From contig JADKCH010000002.1 of the NCBI GenBank assembly GCA_016714685.1, forward strand, positions 248,001 through 312,000: 64,000 nucleotides of DNA, given 5' to 3'. Positions within the stretch are counted from its first letter, which is position 1. Every line of letters starts with the position of its first letter. The DNA comes from Candidatus Geothrix odensensis (GTDB lineage Bacteria; Acidobacteriota; Holophagae; Holophagales; Holophagaceae). Positions 52,950 to 62,005 of this stretch are shown here, in pieces. The position numbers and the translations under genes were made by a program. The notes beneath the pieces are model-generated. The model made no database searches. It was not told where the DNA came from and saw only the letters and a list, made by a program, of their open reading frames with translations.

Positions 52950-54307
52950 CCCTCCTCAGCCCCGAGGGTTTCCGCCACGGCCTCGAGCCGGGCTAGGCCC
53001 TGGACGAGGGTGGCCCGGTCCGGCGCGGCGCCGATGGAGATGCGCAGGCCCGGTTCCTGCACCGCCCGCGTGGCGGCGAAGACCTCGGAGGGCACCACCA
53101 CCACGCCCGCCTCCAGGGCCCGCCGCGTGAAGCGCTCCGGTCCGCCGGGCGGCGCGGGCAGCCACACGTGGGGGCAGTGGGGCTCGCCGCGCCACTGGAG
53201 CCGGCGCAGACCCTGGGCGCAGAGCCGGTGCCGGGCCGCCAGCTCCTTGCGCTGGGCCCCCAGGCGGCGCCAAGCGGTGCCGTCCTCCAGCCAGGCCGTG
53301 CCCAGGGCCATGGTCAGGGCCGTGACATACCAGGTGGTGTGGTGCTCGGCCTCCCGGGCCCGGGCCTGCAGCATGGGCGGCAGCAGCAGGTAGCCCAGCC
53401 GCAAGCCCGGGGCCACGGTCTTGGAGAGGCCGGTGACGTAGAGCACCCGCTCCGGCGCCAGGGCCACCAGGGGCGGTGGGGCCTCCTCGGGCAGCAGGCC
53501 GTACACATCCTCCTCCACCAGGAGGAGGTCGTGCTTTCGCGCGATGGCCACGATCGTCTCCCGACGCCTCAGGCCCAGGGTGGCGGTGGTGGGGTTGTTC
53601 AGGGTGGGCGAGAGCACTGCCACGCGGAGCCCCGCCCGGCAGGCCGCCTCCAGCGCCGCGGGCAGGACGCCCTCCTGGTCCATGGCCATGGGGTGGAGGC
53701 GGCGCTGGCTGTGGCGGGCCACGGCCTTCAGGCCCGGATAGACCAGGGCCTCGCAGGCCAGATCCCCGTGTTCGCCCAGGAGGCCCAGGGCGGTCTCCAC
53801 CGCATGCTGGGCCCCGGCACAGACCAGCACGCGGTCGGGTTCGGCCCGCAGCCCCCGGCGGTCCATCCAGGCGGCCGCCGCCTCCCGGTGCAGGCGGGTG
53901 TCCCCGGGGCTCGGGTAGTTGAGGAAGCGCCCACCCTGGCCGAGGGCGGCGAGCCCTTCGCTCAGATCCCCCTCGGACAGACCTACGGGGGGCCGGTTCG
54001 TGGAGAGGTCGATGACACCCCCCTCGGGCCGGTTCTGGAAGGCGAACAGGGCCGCCTCCGAGGCCAGACCCAGCACGTAGGTGCCGCGGCCCACCTCGCC
54101 GCCCACCAGCAGTCGCCGGGCCGCCTCCCGGTAGGACCGCGTGATCGTGCTCACATTCACCCCCAGCAGGTCGGCCAGGGCGCGGTGGGTCGGGAGCTGG
54201 TCCCCGGGCCGCAGCTGACCCAGGCGCACCGCGGCTCCGATGGCATCGGCCACGGCCAGGTAGGTGGGCCGGGAATCCGCGGAGAGGTCGGGCACCCAGA
54301 TTGTCAT
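52946..54307 (-). CDS. MocR/GntR-family PLP-dependent transcriptional regulator
   Basis: 453 residues: N-terminal GntR winged helix (~10-80; GAAVRLGQLRPGDQLPTHRALADLLGVNVSTITRSYREA) fused to a fold-type-I aminotransferase domain with PLP lysine Lys296 in GLSKTVAPGLRLGY and the Asn-Pro and Asp-Val-Tyr contacts (LNNPTTA, EEDVYG). MocR proteins bind PLP and an amino-acid-derived ligand. It is divergent from the DsrC operon, whose last gene is a PLP cysteine desulfurase, which suggests that it controls that operon. The start lies inside an inverted repeat, so autoregulation is likely. The ligand is unknown. Confidence 0.9.
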   Translation of the reverse strand: MTIWVPDLSADSRPTYLAVADAIGAAVRLGQLRPGDQLPTHRALADLLGVNVSTITRSYREAARRLLVGGEVGRGTYVLGLASEAALFAFQNRPEGGVIDLSTNRPPVGLSEGDLSEGLAALGQGGRFLNYPSPGDTRLHREAAAAWMDRRGLRAEPDRVLVCAGAQHAVETALGLLGEHGDLACEALVYPGLKAVARHSQRRLHPMAMDQEGVLPAALEAACRAGLRVAVLSPTLNNPTTATLGLRRRETIVAIARKHDLLLVEEDVYGLLPEEAPPPLVALAPERVLYVTGLSKTVAPGLRLGYLLLPPMLQARAREAEHHTTWYVTALTMALGTAWLEDGTAWRRLGAQRKELAARHRLCAQGLRRLQWRGEPHCPHVWLPAPPGGPERFTRRALEAGVVVVPSEVFAATRAVQEPGLRISIGAAPDRATLVQGLARLEAVAETLGAEEG

Positions 54308-54328
54308 GCATACAATTCTCAATTTAAT
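54300..54328 (+). promoter_or_regulatory. dsrC operon promoter overlapped by inverted repeat
   Basis: TTGTCA (54301-54306), 16 bases, TTTAAT (54323-54328) form a good sigma-70-type promoter pointing to dsrC. ATTGT-N7-ACAAT (54300-54316) is a perfect inverted repeat centred on ATGCAT that covers the -35 box and the start codon of the divergent MocR gene. Repressor binding here would block both directions. Confidence 0.5.
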
Positions 54329-54383
54329 CCACACAAAATCCACCCCTGATATCGGACGCCGGTCGCCCGGCCTCGGAGGATCC

Positions 54384-54704
54384 ATGAGTGGCTTGGTTTT
54401 CAACGGACAGGTGGTGGCCCTGAACGAGGAGGGCTTCCTCGAGGATCCCTCCCTCTGGAACGAGGACCTGGCCCGGGCCCTGGCCCAGTCAGAGGAAGGG
54501 CTCGACGCCCTGGGCGAGGAGCACTGGGCGGTCATCCGGTTCATCCGCGCCCACTTCGAGGAGAAGCAAGGGGCCCCCATGGTCCGGGCCGTCTGCAAGG
54601 GCACGGGCCTGCGCCTGCAGCAGATCTACGACCTCTTCCCCAGCGGCCCCGCCAAGGGCGCCTGCAAGCTGGCGGGCCTGCCCAAGCCGGACGGCTGCGT
54701 CTAG
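54384..54704 (+). CDS. dsrC: DsrC/TusE-family sulfur-carrier protein
   Basis: 106 residues, the normal DsrC size, start ATG 54384 behind GGAGGATCC. The C-terminal arm carries Cys94 and the penultimate Cys105 (KGACKLAGLPKPDGCV), with ten residues between: both cysteines that form the DsrC trisulfide are present, unlike TusE/RspA, which keep only the last. It carries protein-bound sulfane sulfur in sulfur metabolism. Heads an operon with a membrane cytochrome, a DsrK/HdrD-like iron-sulfur protein and a cysteine desulfurase; no DsrA/DsrB is nearby. Confidence 0.9.
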   Translation: MSGLVFNGQVVALNEEGFLEDPSLWNEDLARALAQSEEGLDALGEEHWAVIRFIRAHFEEKQGAPMVRAVCKGTGLRLQQIYDLFPSGPAKGACKLAGLPKPDGCV

Positions 54705-54712
54705 GAGCCACC

Positions 54713-55330
54713 ATGCATCCTCTCCTGGTCATCGGGGTGCTCGCGTCGGCCGCCTGGGCCGCGGCGGGCCTGGCCCTGCTCCACGCCGAGGCCCGCGCCT
54801 ACGGCCAGCGCGCCCTCCATGCGGCCCCCGCGGGAGATCCAGCCGCTGGCGTGCGCTACGCCTTCACTGGGGCCATGAGTCCCATGGCCAAGGAAAGCGT
54901 CCGCGAACACCTGCCCTCCTACGCGGCCGGCCTGGCCTACCACGCGGGGATCTTCACGGCCCTGGGCCTCCTCGCCATCACCCTGGCCGAGGTCTCGCTG
55001 CCGGGCCCGTTGCGGCTGCTGGTCCAGGCGCTGCTGGGGCTGGGGACGCTGGGTGGCCTGAGCCTATTGCTGAAGCGTGCGCTGAAGCCGGAACTGCGCG
55101 GGTTGTCCACGCCGGACGACGTCCTCTCGAACCTGCTGGCCACGGCCTTCGTGGCGCTCGCGATCTTCGGGCCCAGCACCCCCTGGCTGCTGAGCGCCAT
55201 GCTCCTCCTGCTCTACGTGCCCCTGGGCAAGCTCCGCCACAGCCTCTTCTTCTTCGTGGCGCGGCGGCACCTCGGGGCCTTCTTCGGCCGCCGGGGCGTC
55301 TTCCCGCCGGGAGGTGCCCATGGCCGTTGA
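54713..55330 (+). CDS. Membrane cytochrome b-like subunit (DsrM/NarI-like)
   Basis: 205 residues with about five hydrophobic helices (e.g. LLVIGVLASAAWAAAGLALLH, GLAYHAGIFTALGLLAITLAEVS, LLVQALLGLGTLGGLSLLL, NLLATAFVALAIFGP, LLSAMLLLLYVPLG). His residues in and near the helices (SYAAGLAYHAG; KLRHSLFF) could bind heme b as in NarI/DsrM. It sits between DsrC and a DsrK-like protein that overlaps its end by 11 bases, the same order as in DsrMK, so it probably links the cytoplasmic iron-sulfur subunit to the quinone pool. Confidence 0.75.
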   Translation: MHPLLVIGVLASAAWAAAGLALLHAEARAYGQRALHAAPAGDPAAGVRYAFTGAMSPMAKESVREHLPSYAAGLAYHAGIFTALGLLAITLAEVSLPGPLRLLVQALLGLGTLGGLSLLLKRALKPELRGLSTPDDVLSNLLATAFVALAIFGPSTPWLLSAMLLLLYVPLGKLRHSLFFFVARRHLGAFFGRRGVFPPGGAHGR

Positions 55331-56663
55331 GCTCGAAGCCCAGCTCGGGGCGCTCACGGAAGAGACCCTCGCCAAGGGGCTGGAGGTCTTCCGCCACCAC
55401 CTCAAGGAGGCCGAGGCGGGCTTCCTGAACGCCTGCGTCCGTTGCGGCCTCTGCGCGGACAGCTGCCACTACCACCGCACGGAGCCCGCCCTGGAAAACG
55501 TGCCGGGGCGCAAGCTCGATCACATCGCCGCCGTCTTCAAGGCCCACTTCACCCCCATGGGCCGCCTGGCGCCAGGGCTGGTGGGGGCGAAACGCCTCGA
55601 CCGCGACATGGCCCGCGCCTGGGTGGACGCCGTCTTCGGCCGCTGCTCGCTCTGCGGCCGCTGCTCCCTCAACTGCACCATCGGCATCCCCATGCCCACC
55701 TTGTTCCGCGCGGCCCGCCGGGCCCTGGGCGCCATGGGCCTGGTGCCCGAGGACCTCCAGGCCACCGTGGACAACAGCCTGCGACACGGCAACAACATGG
55801 CCATCGAGCGCGAGGAGTGGGTCGAGACCGTGGAGTGGATCGAGGAGGAACTCCAGGCGGAGACCGGCGATCCGGAGGCCCGCATCCCGCTGGACAAGCA
55901 GGGCGCCCGCTGCCTCTTCACCGTGAACCCTCGCGAGGCCAAGTTCTTCCCACTTTCCCTGCAGGCCAGCGCCAAGGTCTTCTGGGCCGCGGGCGAGGAC
56001 TGGACCCTGGCCAGCGACGCGGGCTGGGACCTCACCAACTACGCGCTGTTCACCTGCGAGGATGACCAGGCCGCGGCCATCGTGAAGAACCTCACGGAGG
56101 CCATGACCCGCCTGGGCTGCGAGGTGCTGGTCATCGGCGAGTGCGGCCACGGCTACCAGAGCGCCCGCTGGATGGGCCCGGAGTGGCTGAAGCGGGTCTT
56201 CCCCTTCCCCGTGGTGAGCATCCTGGAGCTCATGGATGGGTACCTGGAATCGGGCCGGATCCAGGTGGACCCCACGAAGAATCCGCACCCCGTGACCCTC
56301 CACGATCCCTGCAACCTGGTGCGCCATGGCGGCATCTCGGAGCCCCAGCGTCGCGTGCTACGGAGGGCGGTCTCGAATCTGGTGGAGATGGCCCCCCACG
56401 GCGTGGAGAACTACTGCTGCGGCGGGGGCGGCGGCCAACTGGCCATGTCCCGGTATCGGGGCCGGCGGCTGAAGGCGGGCCGCATGAAGGCGGATCAGAT
56501 CAAGGCCACCGGCGCCAAGGTGGTGGCCGCGCCCTGCCACAACTGCATCGATCAGCTCAGCGAGCTGAACAAGGAATACCAGCTGAAGGTCCACATCAAG
56601 ACCGTGGCGGAGCTCGTCGCCGCGGCCCTCGTCCCGCCCACGCTTGCGGAGGCCCAGCCATGA
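55320..56663 (+). CDS. DsrK/HdrD-like iron-sulfur oxidoreductase
   Basis: 447 residues from ATG 55320, 5 bases after GGGAGG (GTG 55314 is an alternative). Two [4Fe-4S] ferredoxin sites: Cys39, 42, 45, 49 (CVRCGLCADSC) and Cys109, 112, 115, 119 (CSLCGRCSLNC). The C-terminal half has CCG-domain features: GECGHGYQ, HDPCNLVRHGG, NYCCGGGGGQ and APCHNC, which in HdrD/DsrK hold the catalytic cubane for disulfide reduction. The disulfide or trisulfide of DsrC is the natural substrate of DsrK, and DsrC is two genes upstream. Overlaps the desulfurase gene by ATGA. Confidence 0.88.
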   Translation: MAVELEAQLGALTEETLAKGLEVFRHHLKEAEAGFLNACVRCGLCADSCHYHRTEPALENVPGRKLDHIAAVFKAHFTPMGRLAPGLVGAKRLDRDMARAWVDAVFGRCSLCGRCSLNCTIGIPMPTLFRAARRALGAMGLVPEDLQATVDNSLRHGNNMAIEREEWVETVEWIEEELQAETGDPEARIPLDKQGARCLFTVNPREAKFFPLSLQASAKVFWAAGEDWTLASDAGWDLTNYALFTCEDDQAAAIVKNLTEAMTRLGCEVLVIGECGHGYQSARWMGPEWLKRVFPFPVVSILELMDGYLESGRIQVDPTKNPHPVTLHDPCNLVRHGGISEPQRRVLRRAVSNLVEMAPHGVENYCCGGGGGQLAMSRYRGRRLKAGRMKADQIKATGAKVVAAPCHNCIDQLSELNKEYQLKVHIKTVAELVAAALVPPTLAEAQP

Positions 56664-57886
56664 CCCTGCTCAACCTGCCCATTCCCCCCGAAGTGAAGAT
56701 GATCTACCTCGACAACGGGGCCACCTCTTTCCCCAAGCCTCAGGTGGTCTACGAGCGCATGGACACCTTCTACCGCTCGGCGGGCGTGAACCCGGGGCGC
56801 AGCGGCTTCGACCTCTGCCTGGAGGCGGGCGCCCTGGTGGACGACACCCGGCACCTGCTCTGCGACTTCTTCGGCGGCACGGATCCCAATCGCCTGGTGT
56901 TCAGCTACAACTCCACCGACGCGCTGAACCTGGCCATCTGGGGCAGCCTCCAGCCCGGCGACCACATCGTCACCACCCACGTGGAGCACAACGCCACGCT
57001 GCGGCCCCTCTGGAAGTTGGAGCAAGAGGGCAGCCCCGTGGACTGGGTTGACTTCGACGAGACCGGCTACGTGGATCCCGCTGAGATCATCCGCCGCTTC
57101 CGCCCGGATACCAAGGCCTGCGTCATGAACCACGCTTCGAACGTCATCGGCACCGTGCAGGACGCGGCCGCCATCGGGGCCGCCTGCCGGGAGCGGGGCA
57201 TCCGCTTCATCCTGGATGTGAGCCAGAGCGCGGGCATGGTGCCCGTGAAGATGGATGAGCTGAACGCCGACATCGTCTGCTTCACCGGCCACAAGAGCCT
57301 CATGGGCCCCATGGGCATCGGCGGCATGTATGTCCGCGAGGGCGTGGAGCTCCGCCGCACCCGCGCCGGCGGCACCGGCGTGAAGAGCGTCCAGCGCCAG
57401 CACCTGGACGAGTACCCCTACCGCATGGAGTACGGCACGCCCAACCTGCCGGGCATCGCGGGCCTCAACGCCGGCGTGGCCTGGGTGAACCAGCTGGGCC
57501 TCGCCACCATCCACCAGCACGAGATGGCGCTGTGGCGGCTGCTGCGGGACGCCCTCCGGGAGATCGAGGGCGTGACGCTCTACTGCGCCGAGGACATCCC
57601 CGGCCGCGAGCGCATCAGCGTGCTGTCCTTCAACGTGGAAGGGCTGGAGGCCGCGGACGTGGGCACCATGCTGGACGTGGACCACAACATCGCCTGCCGC
57701 ACGGGTCTGCACTGCACGCCCATGGTCCACGAGCACCTGGGCACGGCCCACCACGGCGCGGTGCGCTTCGGCATCGGCGCCTTCAACCATGAGGCCCACA
57801 TCCAGGCCGCCATCGAGGGCGTGCGGGAGATCGCCGCCGCGGGCCGGCGCCGCGCCGGAAAGCTGGCCACCGGGGCGATGGCCTAG
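56660..57886 (+). CDS. Class V aminotransferase / cysteine desulfurase (SufS/CsdA group)
   Basis: 408 residues. PLP lysine Lys212 in FTGHKSLMGP, TTHVEHNATLRP for PLP binding, and Cys352 in RTGLHCTPM at the position of the catalytic persulfide cysteine of SufS-type enzymes; Cys346 is nearby. Reaction by family: cysteine to alanine with enzyme-bound persulfide. Being co-translated with the DsrK-like protein and in one operon with DsrC, it could load sulfane sulfur on DsrC. The family also includes selenocysteine lyase-like enzymes, so the substrate is not proven. Confidence 0.85.
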   Translation: MTLLNLPIPPEVKMIYLDNGATSFPKPQVVYERMDTFYRSAGVNPGRSGFDLCLEAGALVDDTRHLLCDFFGGTDPNRLVFSYNSTDALNLAIWGSLQPGDHIVTTHVEHNATLRPLWKLEQEGSPVDWVDFDETGYVDPAEIIRRFRPDTKACVMNHASNVIGTVQDAAAIGAACRERGIRFILDVSQSAGMVPVKMDELNADIVCFTGHKSLMGPMGIGGMYVREGVELRRTRAGGTGVKSVQRQHLDEYPYRMEYGTPNLPGIAGLNAGVAWVNQLGLATIHQHEMALWRLLRDALREIEGVTLYCAEDIPGRERISVLSFNVEGLEAADVGTMLDVDHNIACRTGLHCTPMVHEHLGTAHHGAVRFGIGAFNHEAHIQAAIEGVREIAAAGRRRAGKLATGAMA

Positions 57887-57893
57887 CCGCGCT

Positions 57894-58742
57894 TCAGTCC
57901 GTCTTCGCGATCAGTCCGTACAGATCCGGCCGCCGGTCGCGGAAGAAGCCGAAGGAGGCCCGGTTGCGGCGGATCTCCTCCAGGTCGAAGTCCGCGGTGA
58001 TGACGCCGCTGGCGGCGCGGCCCAGCTCGGCGACCTTCTCGCCGCGGTGGTCGGCGATGAAGGAGTGGCCGTAGAAGGTCTGGTCGCCCTCCAGGCCGAT
58101 GCGGTTGGAGGCCACCACGGGCACCACGTTGGACACGGCATGGCCGATCATGGCCCGCTGCCAGAGGTCCTTGGTATCCAGGCCGGGGTTCTCGGGTTCG
58201 GTGCCGATGGCCGTGGGATAGAGCAGGAGCTCCGCCCCCATCAGCATCATGGCCCGGGCGCACTCGGGGTACCACTGGTCCCAGCAGATGCCCACGCCGA
58301 GCTTCCCGAAGCGCGTGTCCCACACCTTGAAGCCGGTGTTGCCGGGCCGGAAGTAGAACTTCTCCTCGTAGCCGGGCCCGTCGGGGATGTGGCTCTTGCG
58401 GTAGACGCCCAGCAGGGCGCCATCGGCATCCACCATGGCCAGGCTGTTGTAGTGGGCGTGGCCGTCGCGCTCGAAGAAGGAGACGGGGATCACGACGCCC
58501 AGCTCCTTGGCCAGCGCCTGGAAGCGGGCAATCGTCGGATGGCCTGCCACGGGCTTCGCCCAATCGAAGAATTCATCCTTTTCCTCGCGGCAGAAGTACA
58601 GGCCCTCGAACAGCTCCGAGGGCAGGATCACCTGGGCCCCCCGGGCCGCGGCCTCGCGCACGAGGCCCTCCACCCGGGCCACGTTCTCGTCGAGGCTGGC
58701 TCCGAAGGCGCACTGGGTGGCGGCGACGCGGATGCTGTTCAC
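57894..58742 (-). CDS. aguB: N-carbamoylputrescine amidase
   Basis: 282 residues of the nitrilase superfamily with the triad Glu43 (PSELFEG), Lys116 (YRKSHIPD) and Cys153 (GICWDQWYPE). Converts N-carbamoylputrescine to putrescine, CO2 and ammonia. It starts with GTG 58742 overlapping the stop of the agmatine deiminase gene (GTGA), so the two consecutive steps are co-translated. The length and the sequence YNSLAMVDADG...IPDGPGYEEKFYF fit the plant/Pseudomonas AguB type closely. Converges with the desulfurase gene. Confidence 0.93.
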   Translation of the reverse strand: MNSIRVAATQCAFGASLDENVARVEGLVREAAARGAQVILPSELFEGLYFCREEKDEFFDWAKPVAGHPTIARFQALAKELGVVIPVSFFERDGHAHYNSLAMVDADGALLGVYRKSHIPDGPGYEEKFYFRPGNTGFKVWDTRFGKLGVGICWDQWYPECARAMMLMGAELLLYPTAIGTEPENPGLDTKDLWQRAMIGHAVSNVVPVVASNRIGLEGDQTFYGHSFIADHRGEKVAELGRAASGVITADFDLEEIRRNRASFGFFRDRRPDLYGLIAKTD

Positions 58743-59764
58743 AGGACCTCCGGCTGCTGCTGGGTGATGCAGTGGAAGGCTCCCCCCCCGCTGAGGATGG
58801 CCCGGGCGGAGCGGCCCACGGTGCGCCGGCCGGGGAAGAGGCGGGCGATGGCCGCCACCGCCTCGGCGTCGAAGGCCGTGCCGTAGGTGGGCACGACCAC
58901 CGTCTCGTTGCCGATGTAGAAGTTCACGAAGCTGGCGGGCATGGGCTCGCCGTCCTCGTTCTCCAGCAGGCCCGGCGAGGGAATGCGCACCACCTGCAGG
59001 CGGCGGCCCCGGGCATCGGTCATCACCGCGAGATCCGCCGCCAGGCGGTCGAGGATGGCCGCGTTCGGATCGGCCGGATCCCGGGCCTCCATGCACACCA
59101 CCACGCCCGGCGCTGTGAAACGGGCCAGGGTGTCGATGTGCCCGTCGGTGTGATCGTTGAGCAGGCCCTCGTCCAGCCAGAGCACCTTCTCGGCGCCCAG
59201 GCTCGTGCGCAGGGCGGCTTCGATCTCGGTCTGGGACAGGCCGGGATTGCGGTTGGGGTTGAGCAGACACTGGCGGGTGGTGAGCACCGTGCCCTCGCCA
59301 TCCACCTCCACGGAGCCGCCCTCCAGGACAAAGTCATGCCAGGTCATGGACTGACCACTCGCCGCGCCCACCCGTGTCGCCACTCGATCATCCTCAGGCA
59401 GCACATACTTCTCGCCCCAGCCGTTGAAGCGGAAGCAGGCCGCAAAAAGGGCCCCGGTGCCCTCCTTCACGAAGATCGGCGCCGTGTCCCGCAACCAGAT
59501 GTCGCCCACGGGAATCCGGTGGAAGCGGACTTTGGCGAGCACGGGCGCCAAGGCGGCCAGGGCCTCCGCTTCTGCGGCGTCGTCCTGCACCAGCAGGTCC
59601 AGGGGCTCGCCGCCATCTTCGGCGATGGCCACGCAGAGGGCGGCGAACTCCGACTGGGCCGGGGCCAGGTTCTCCTGCCAGAGGTGGCCGTGGCTGGGCC
59701 AGGCCAGCCAGCAGGCGCTGTGGCGGTCCCACTCGGCGGGCTGATGAAACGGGGGACGGGTCAT
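58739..59764 (-). CDS. aguA: Agmatine deiminase
   Basis: 341 residues. Family motifs GDIWLRDTAPIFV, FNGWGEKY, NDHTDGHIDTLARF and the C-terminal catalytic Cys332 in GGGAFHCITQQ are all present. Hydrolyses agmatine to N-carbamoylputrescine and ammonia in the cytoplasm, feeding AguB encoded next. Length is typical (about 340-370). The arginine decarboxylase that would supply agmatine is not in the window. Confidence 0.94.
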   Translation of the reverse strand: MTRPPFHQPAEWDRHSACWLAWPSHGHLWQENLAPAQSEFAALCVAIAEDGGEPLDLLVQDDAAEAEALAALAPVLAKVRFHRIPVGDIWLRDTAPIFVKEGTGALFAACFRFNGWGEKYVLPEDDRVATRVGAASGQSMTWHDFVLEGGSVEVDGEGTVLTTRQCLLNPNRNPGLSQTEIEAALRTSLGAEKVLWLDEGLLNDHTDGHIDTLARFTAPGVVVCMEARDPADPNAAILDRLAADLAVMTDARGRRLQVVRIPSPGLLENEDGEPMPASFVNFYIGNETVVVPTYGTAFDAEAVAAIARLFPGRRTVGRSARAILSGGGAFHCITQQQPEVL

Positions 59765-59919
59765 GGGATCGGAGTTCCTTGCCTGGGCCCCGGCGGGGGG
59801 CGATCCATCAGTTCAGCAAAAGCGGGCCTTCCAGTCGAGGGTTAAGGGAAGGGAGAGAGGCCTCGCCCTCCACCGCCGGACCTACCCCGTATGATGAGGG
59901 CTACACCCCTGGAGTATCC

Positions 59920-61833
59920 ATGTTCCTGCGTCGCGCCCTGCGGGTTTCCGTCCTGCTCTTCACCCTGCTGGGGTGGGGGGCGCCGCCGCTGCCCGCCCAG
60001 GGAGCCGGGGCGGAAGCCCAGGCCGAAGGCGTGCGCGCGCACTACGCCAAGCGCGAGGTGTTGATCCCCATGCGGGATGGCAGGAAGCTCTTCACGGCCA
60101 TCTACACCCCGAAAGACACCCGCCGCGCCTACCCCATCCTCATGCAGCGCACGCCCTACAGCGTGTGGCCCTACGGCGAGGAGGCCTTCCCCGAGCACCT
60201 GGGGCCCTCGCCCCGCTTCCAGGCCGAGGGCTTCATCTTCGTGTACCAGGATGTGCGGGGCCGGATGATGTCCGAGGGTGACTTCGTGAACATGCGGCCC
60301 CAGCGCGCCGTGAGTGGCGGCGCGGTGGACGAGAGCACGGACACCTTCGACACCATCGAGTGGCTGCTCAAGCATGTCGATGGGAACAACGGCCGCGTGG
60401 GCCAGTGGGGCATCAGCTACCCGGGCTTCTACTCGGCGGTGGGTGCCCTGTCCGGTCACCCGGCGCTCAAGGCCGTGTCGCCCCAGGCCCCCATCGTGGA
60501 CTGGTTCCAGGGCGACGACTTCCACCGCAACGGCGCCCTCTGGCTGCCCCACGCCTTCAACTTCATGACCTCCTTCGGGAAGCCCCGGCCCGCGCCCACC
60601 AAGGCCTGGCCCACCCCGCTCGACCACGGCACCTCGGACGGCTACGAGTGGTTCCTGCGCCTGGGCCCCACGGGGACCACGCGGCAGTACACCAAGGACG
60701 TCGCCTTCTGGAACGAGATGCTGGACCACCCCACCTACGACGCCTTCTGGCAGGCCCGCAACCTGCGGCCCCAGCTGAAGGGCGTGCAGCCCGCCGTGCT
60801 CACCGTGGGCGGCTGGTTCGACGCGGAGAACCTCTTCGGCGCCCTGCAGGTGTTCCAGACCCTCGGGCACCAGAGTCCCGCCACGGACAACCGGCTGGTC
60901 ATGGGCCCCTGGTTTCACGGGGGCTGGGAGCGCAGCGCGGGCGATCACCTGGGCCCCGTGCAGTTCGGGGCTCGCACCTCCGAGTGGTTCCAGGCCGAGG
61001 TGCTCCTCCCCTTCTTCCGGCACCACCTGAAGGGCGCCAAGGACCCCGCGCTGGCCAAGGCCACGGTCTTCGAGACCGGCGCCAACCGCTGGCACCAGCT
61101 CGAGGCCTGGCCGCCGAAAGCGGTGAAAGACGCGAAGTTCTACCTTCAGCCCCGCGGCGGCCTTGCCCTCACGCCGCCGTCACCGGACGGCGGTGCCGAC
61201 ACCTTCATCTCCGACCCCGCCAAGCCCGTGCCCTTCATCGAGCAGGTGGCCATCGGCATGCCCAAGGAGTACATGACCGCCGACCAGCGCTTCGCGGGTC
61301 GGCGCACCGATGTGCTGGTGTACCAGACCGAGCCTCTGAAGGAGGATCTGACCCTCGCCGGCCCCCTGCGCCCCGAGCTCTACGTGGCCACCACGGGCTC
61401 CGATGCGGACTGGGTGGTGAAGCTCATCGATGTCTATCCCGACGCCTTCAAGAACCCCGACTTCAAGCCCAGCGGCTCCCCCTGGGACCGCACGCCGAAT
61501 CCCATGGGCGGCTACCAGCAGCTGGTCCGCGGCGAGGTCATGCGCGGCAAGTTCCGCGACAGCCTCGAACACCCCGCGCCCTTCACCCCCGGCCAGCCCA
61601 CCCGCGTGGCCTGGTCCATGAACGACATCTTCCACACCTTCAAGAAGGGCCACCGCGTCATGGTGCAGCTCCAGAGCACCTGGTTCCCCCTCATGGACCG
61701 CAATCCCCAGGTGTTCATGGACATCAACAAGGCCGTCGCCACCGATTACCAGAAGGCCACCCACACCGTGTTCCACGATGCGGCGCGGCCGAGTGGGATT
61801 GAGGTGGCGGTGTGGTCGGAAAAGCAAAAATGA
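59920..61833 (+). CDS. CocE/NonD-family secreted hydrolase
   Basis: 637 residues from ATG 59920 (behind GGAG). Signal peptide LRVSVLLFTLLGWGAPPLPAQG; alpha/beta-hydrolase with the family start VLIPMRDGRKLFTAIYTPKD, the nucleophile elbow GISYPGF (Ser), the histidine region MGPWFHGGW and a C-terminal jelly-roll domain (PLRPELYVATTGSDADWVVKLIDVYPD). Members are X-Pro dipeptidyl-peptidase-like, cocaine-esterase-like or glutaryl-acylase-like; substrate unknown. The stop codon TGA is the first part of the repeat at 61833. Confidence 0.88.
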   Translation: MFLRRALRVSVLLFTLLGWGAPPLPAQGAGAEAQAEGVRAHYAKREVLIPMRDGRKLFTAIYTPKDTRRAYPILMQRTPYSVWPYGEEAFPEHLGPSPRFQAEGFIFVYQDVRGRMMSEGDFVNMRPQRAVSGGAVDESTDTFDTIEWLLKHVDGNNGRVGQWGISYPGFYSAVGALSGHPALKAVSPQAPIVDWFQGDDFHRNGALWLPHAFNFMTSFGKPRPAPTKAWPTPLDHGTSDGYEWFLRLGPTGTTRQYTKDVAFWNEMLDHPTYDAFWQARNLRPQLKGVQPAVLTVGGWFDAENLFGALQVFQTLGHQSPATDNRLVMGPWFHGGWERSAGDHLGPVQFGARTSEWFQAEVLLPFFRHHLKGAKDPALAKATVFETGANRWHQLEAWPPKAVKDAKFYLQPRGGLALTPPSPDGGADTFISDPAKPVPFIEQVAIGMPKEYMTADQRFAGRRTDVLVYQTEPLKEDLTLAGPLRPELYVATTGSDADWVVKLIDVYPDAFKNPDFKPSGSPWDRTPNPMGGYQQLVRGEVMRGKFRDSLEHPAPFTPGQPTRVAWSMNDIFHTFKKGHRVMVQLQSTWFPLMDRNPQVFMDINKAVATDYQKATHTVFHDAARPSGIEVAVWSEKQK

Positions 61834-61870
61834 ACCACCGATAAACACCGATCAAAACTGATGAATACCG
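61833..61870 (+). repeat. ACCACCGAT repeat, left copy
   Basis: AACCACCGATAAACACCGAT then CAAAACTGATGAATACCG. It is matched in inverted orientation by 63349-63395, with a short extra ACACCGA unit in the right copy. It begins within the stop codon of the CocE gene. 61871-62005 is AT-rich and holds no gene I can support. Confidence 0.7.
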
Positions 61871-62005
61871 ATTAAATTGGAAGGGTTCATCCGAACGATT
61901 CTGCCTCCGGCTGCATTTGAGACTCTCGGGGTTGATCGCCAACCGACATGTTGAGGTTTACTCAAAGCACCGCACTGCCAAAAGATTATAATAATTTGAA
62001 TTTTA

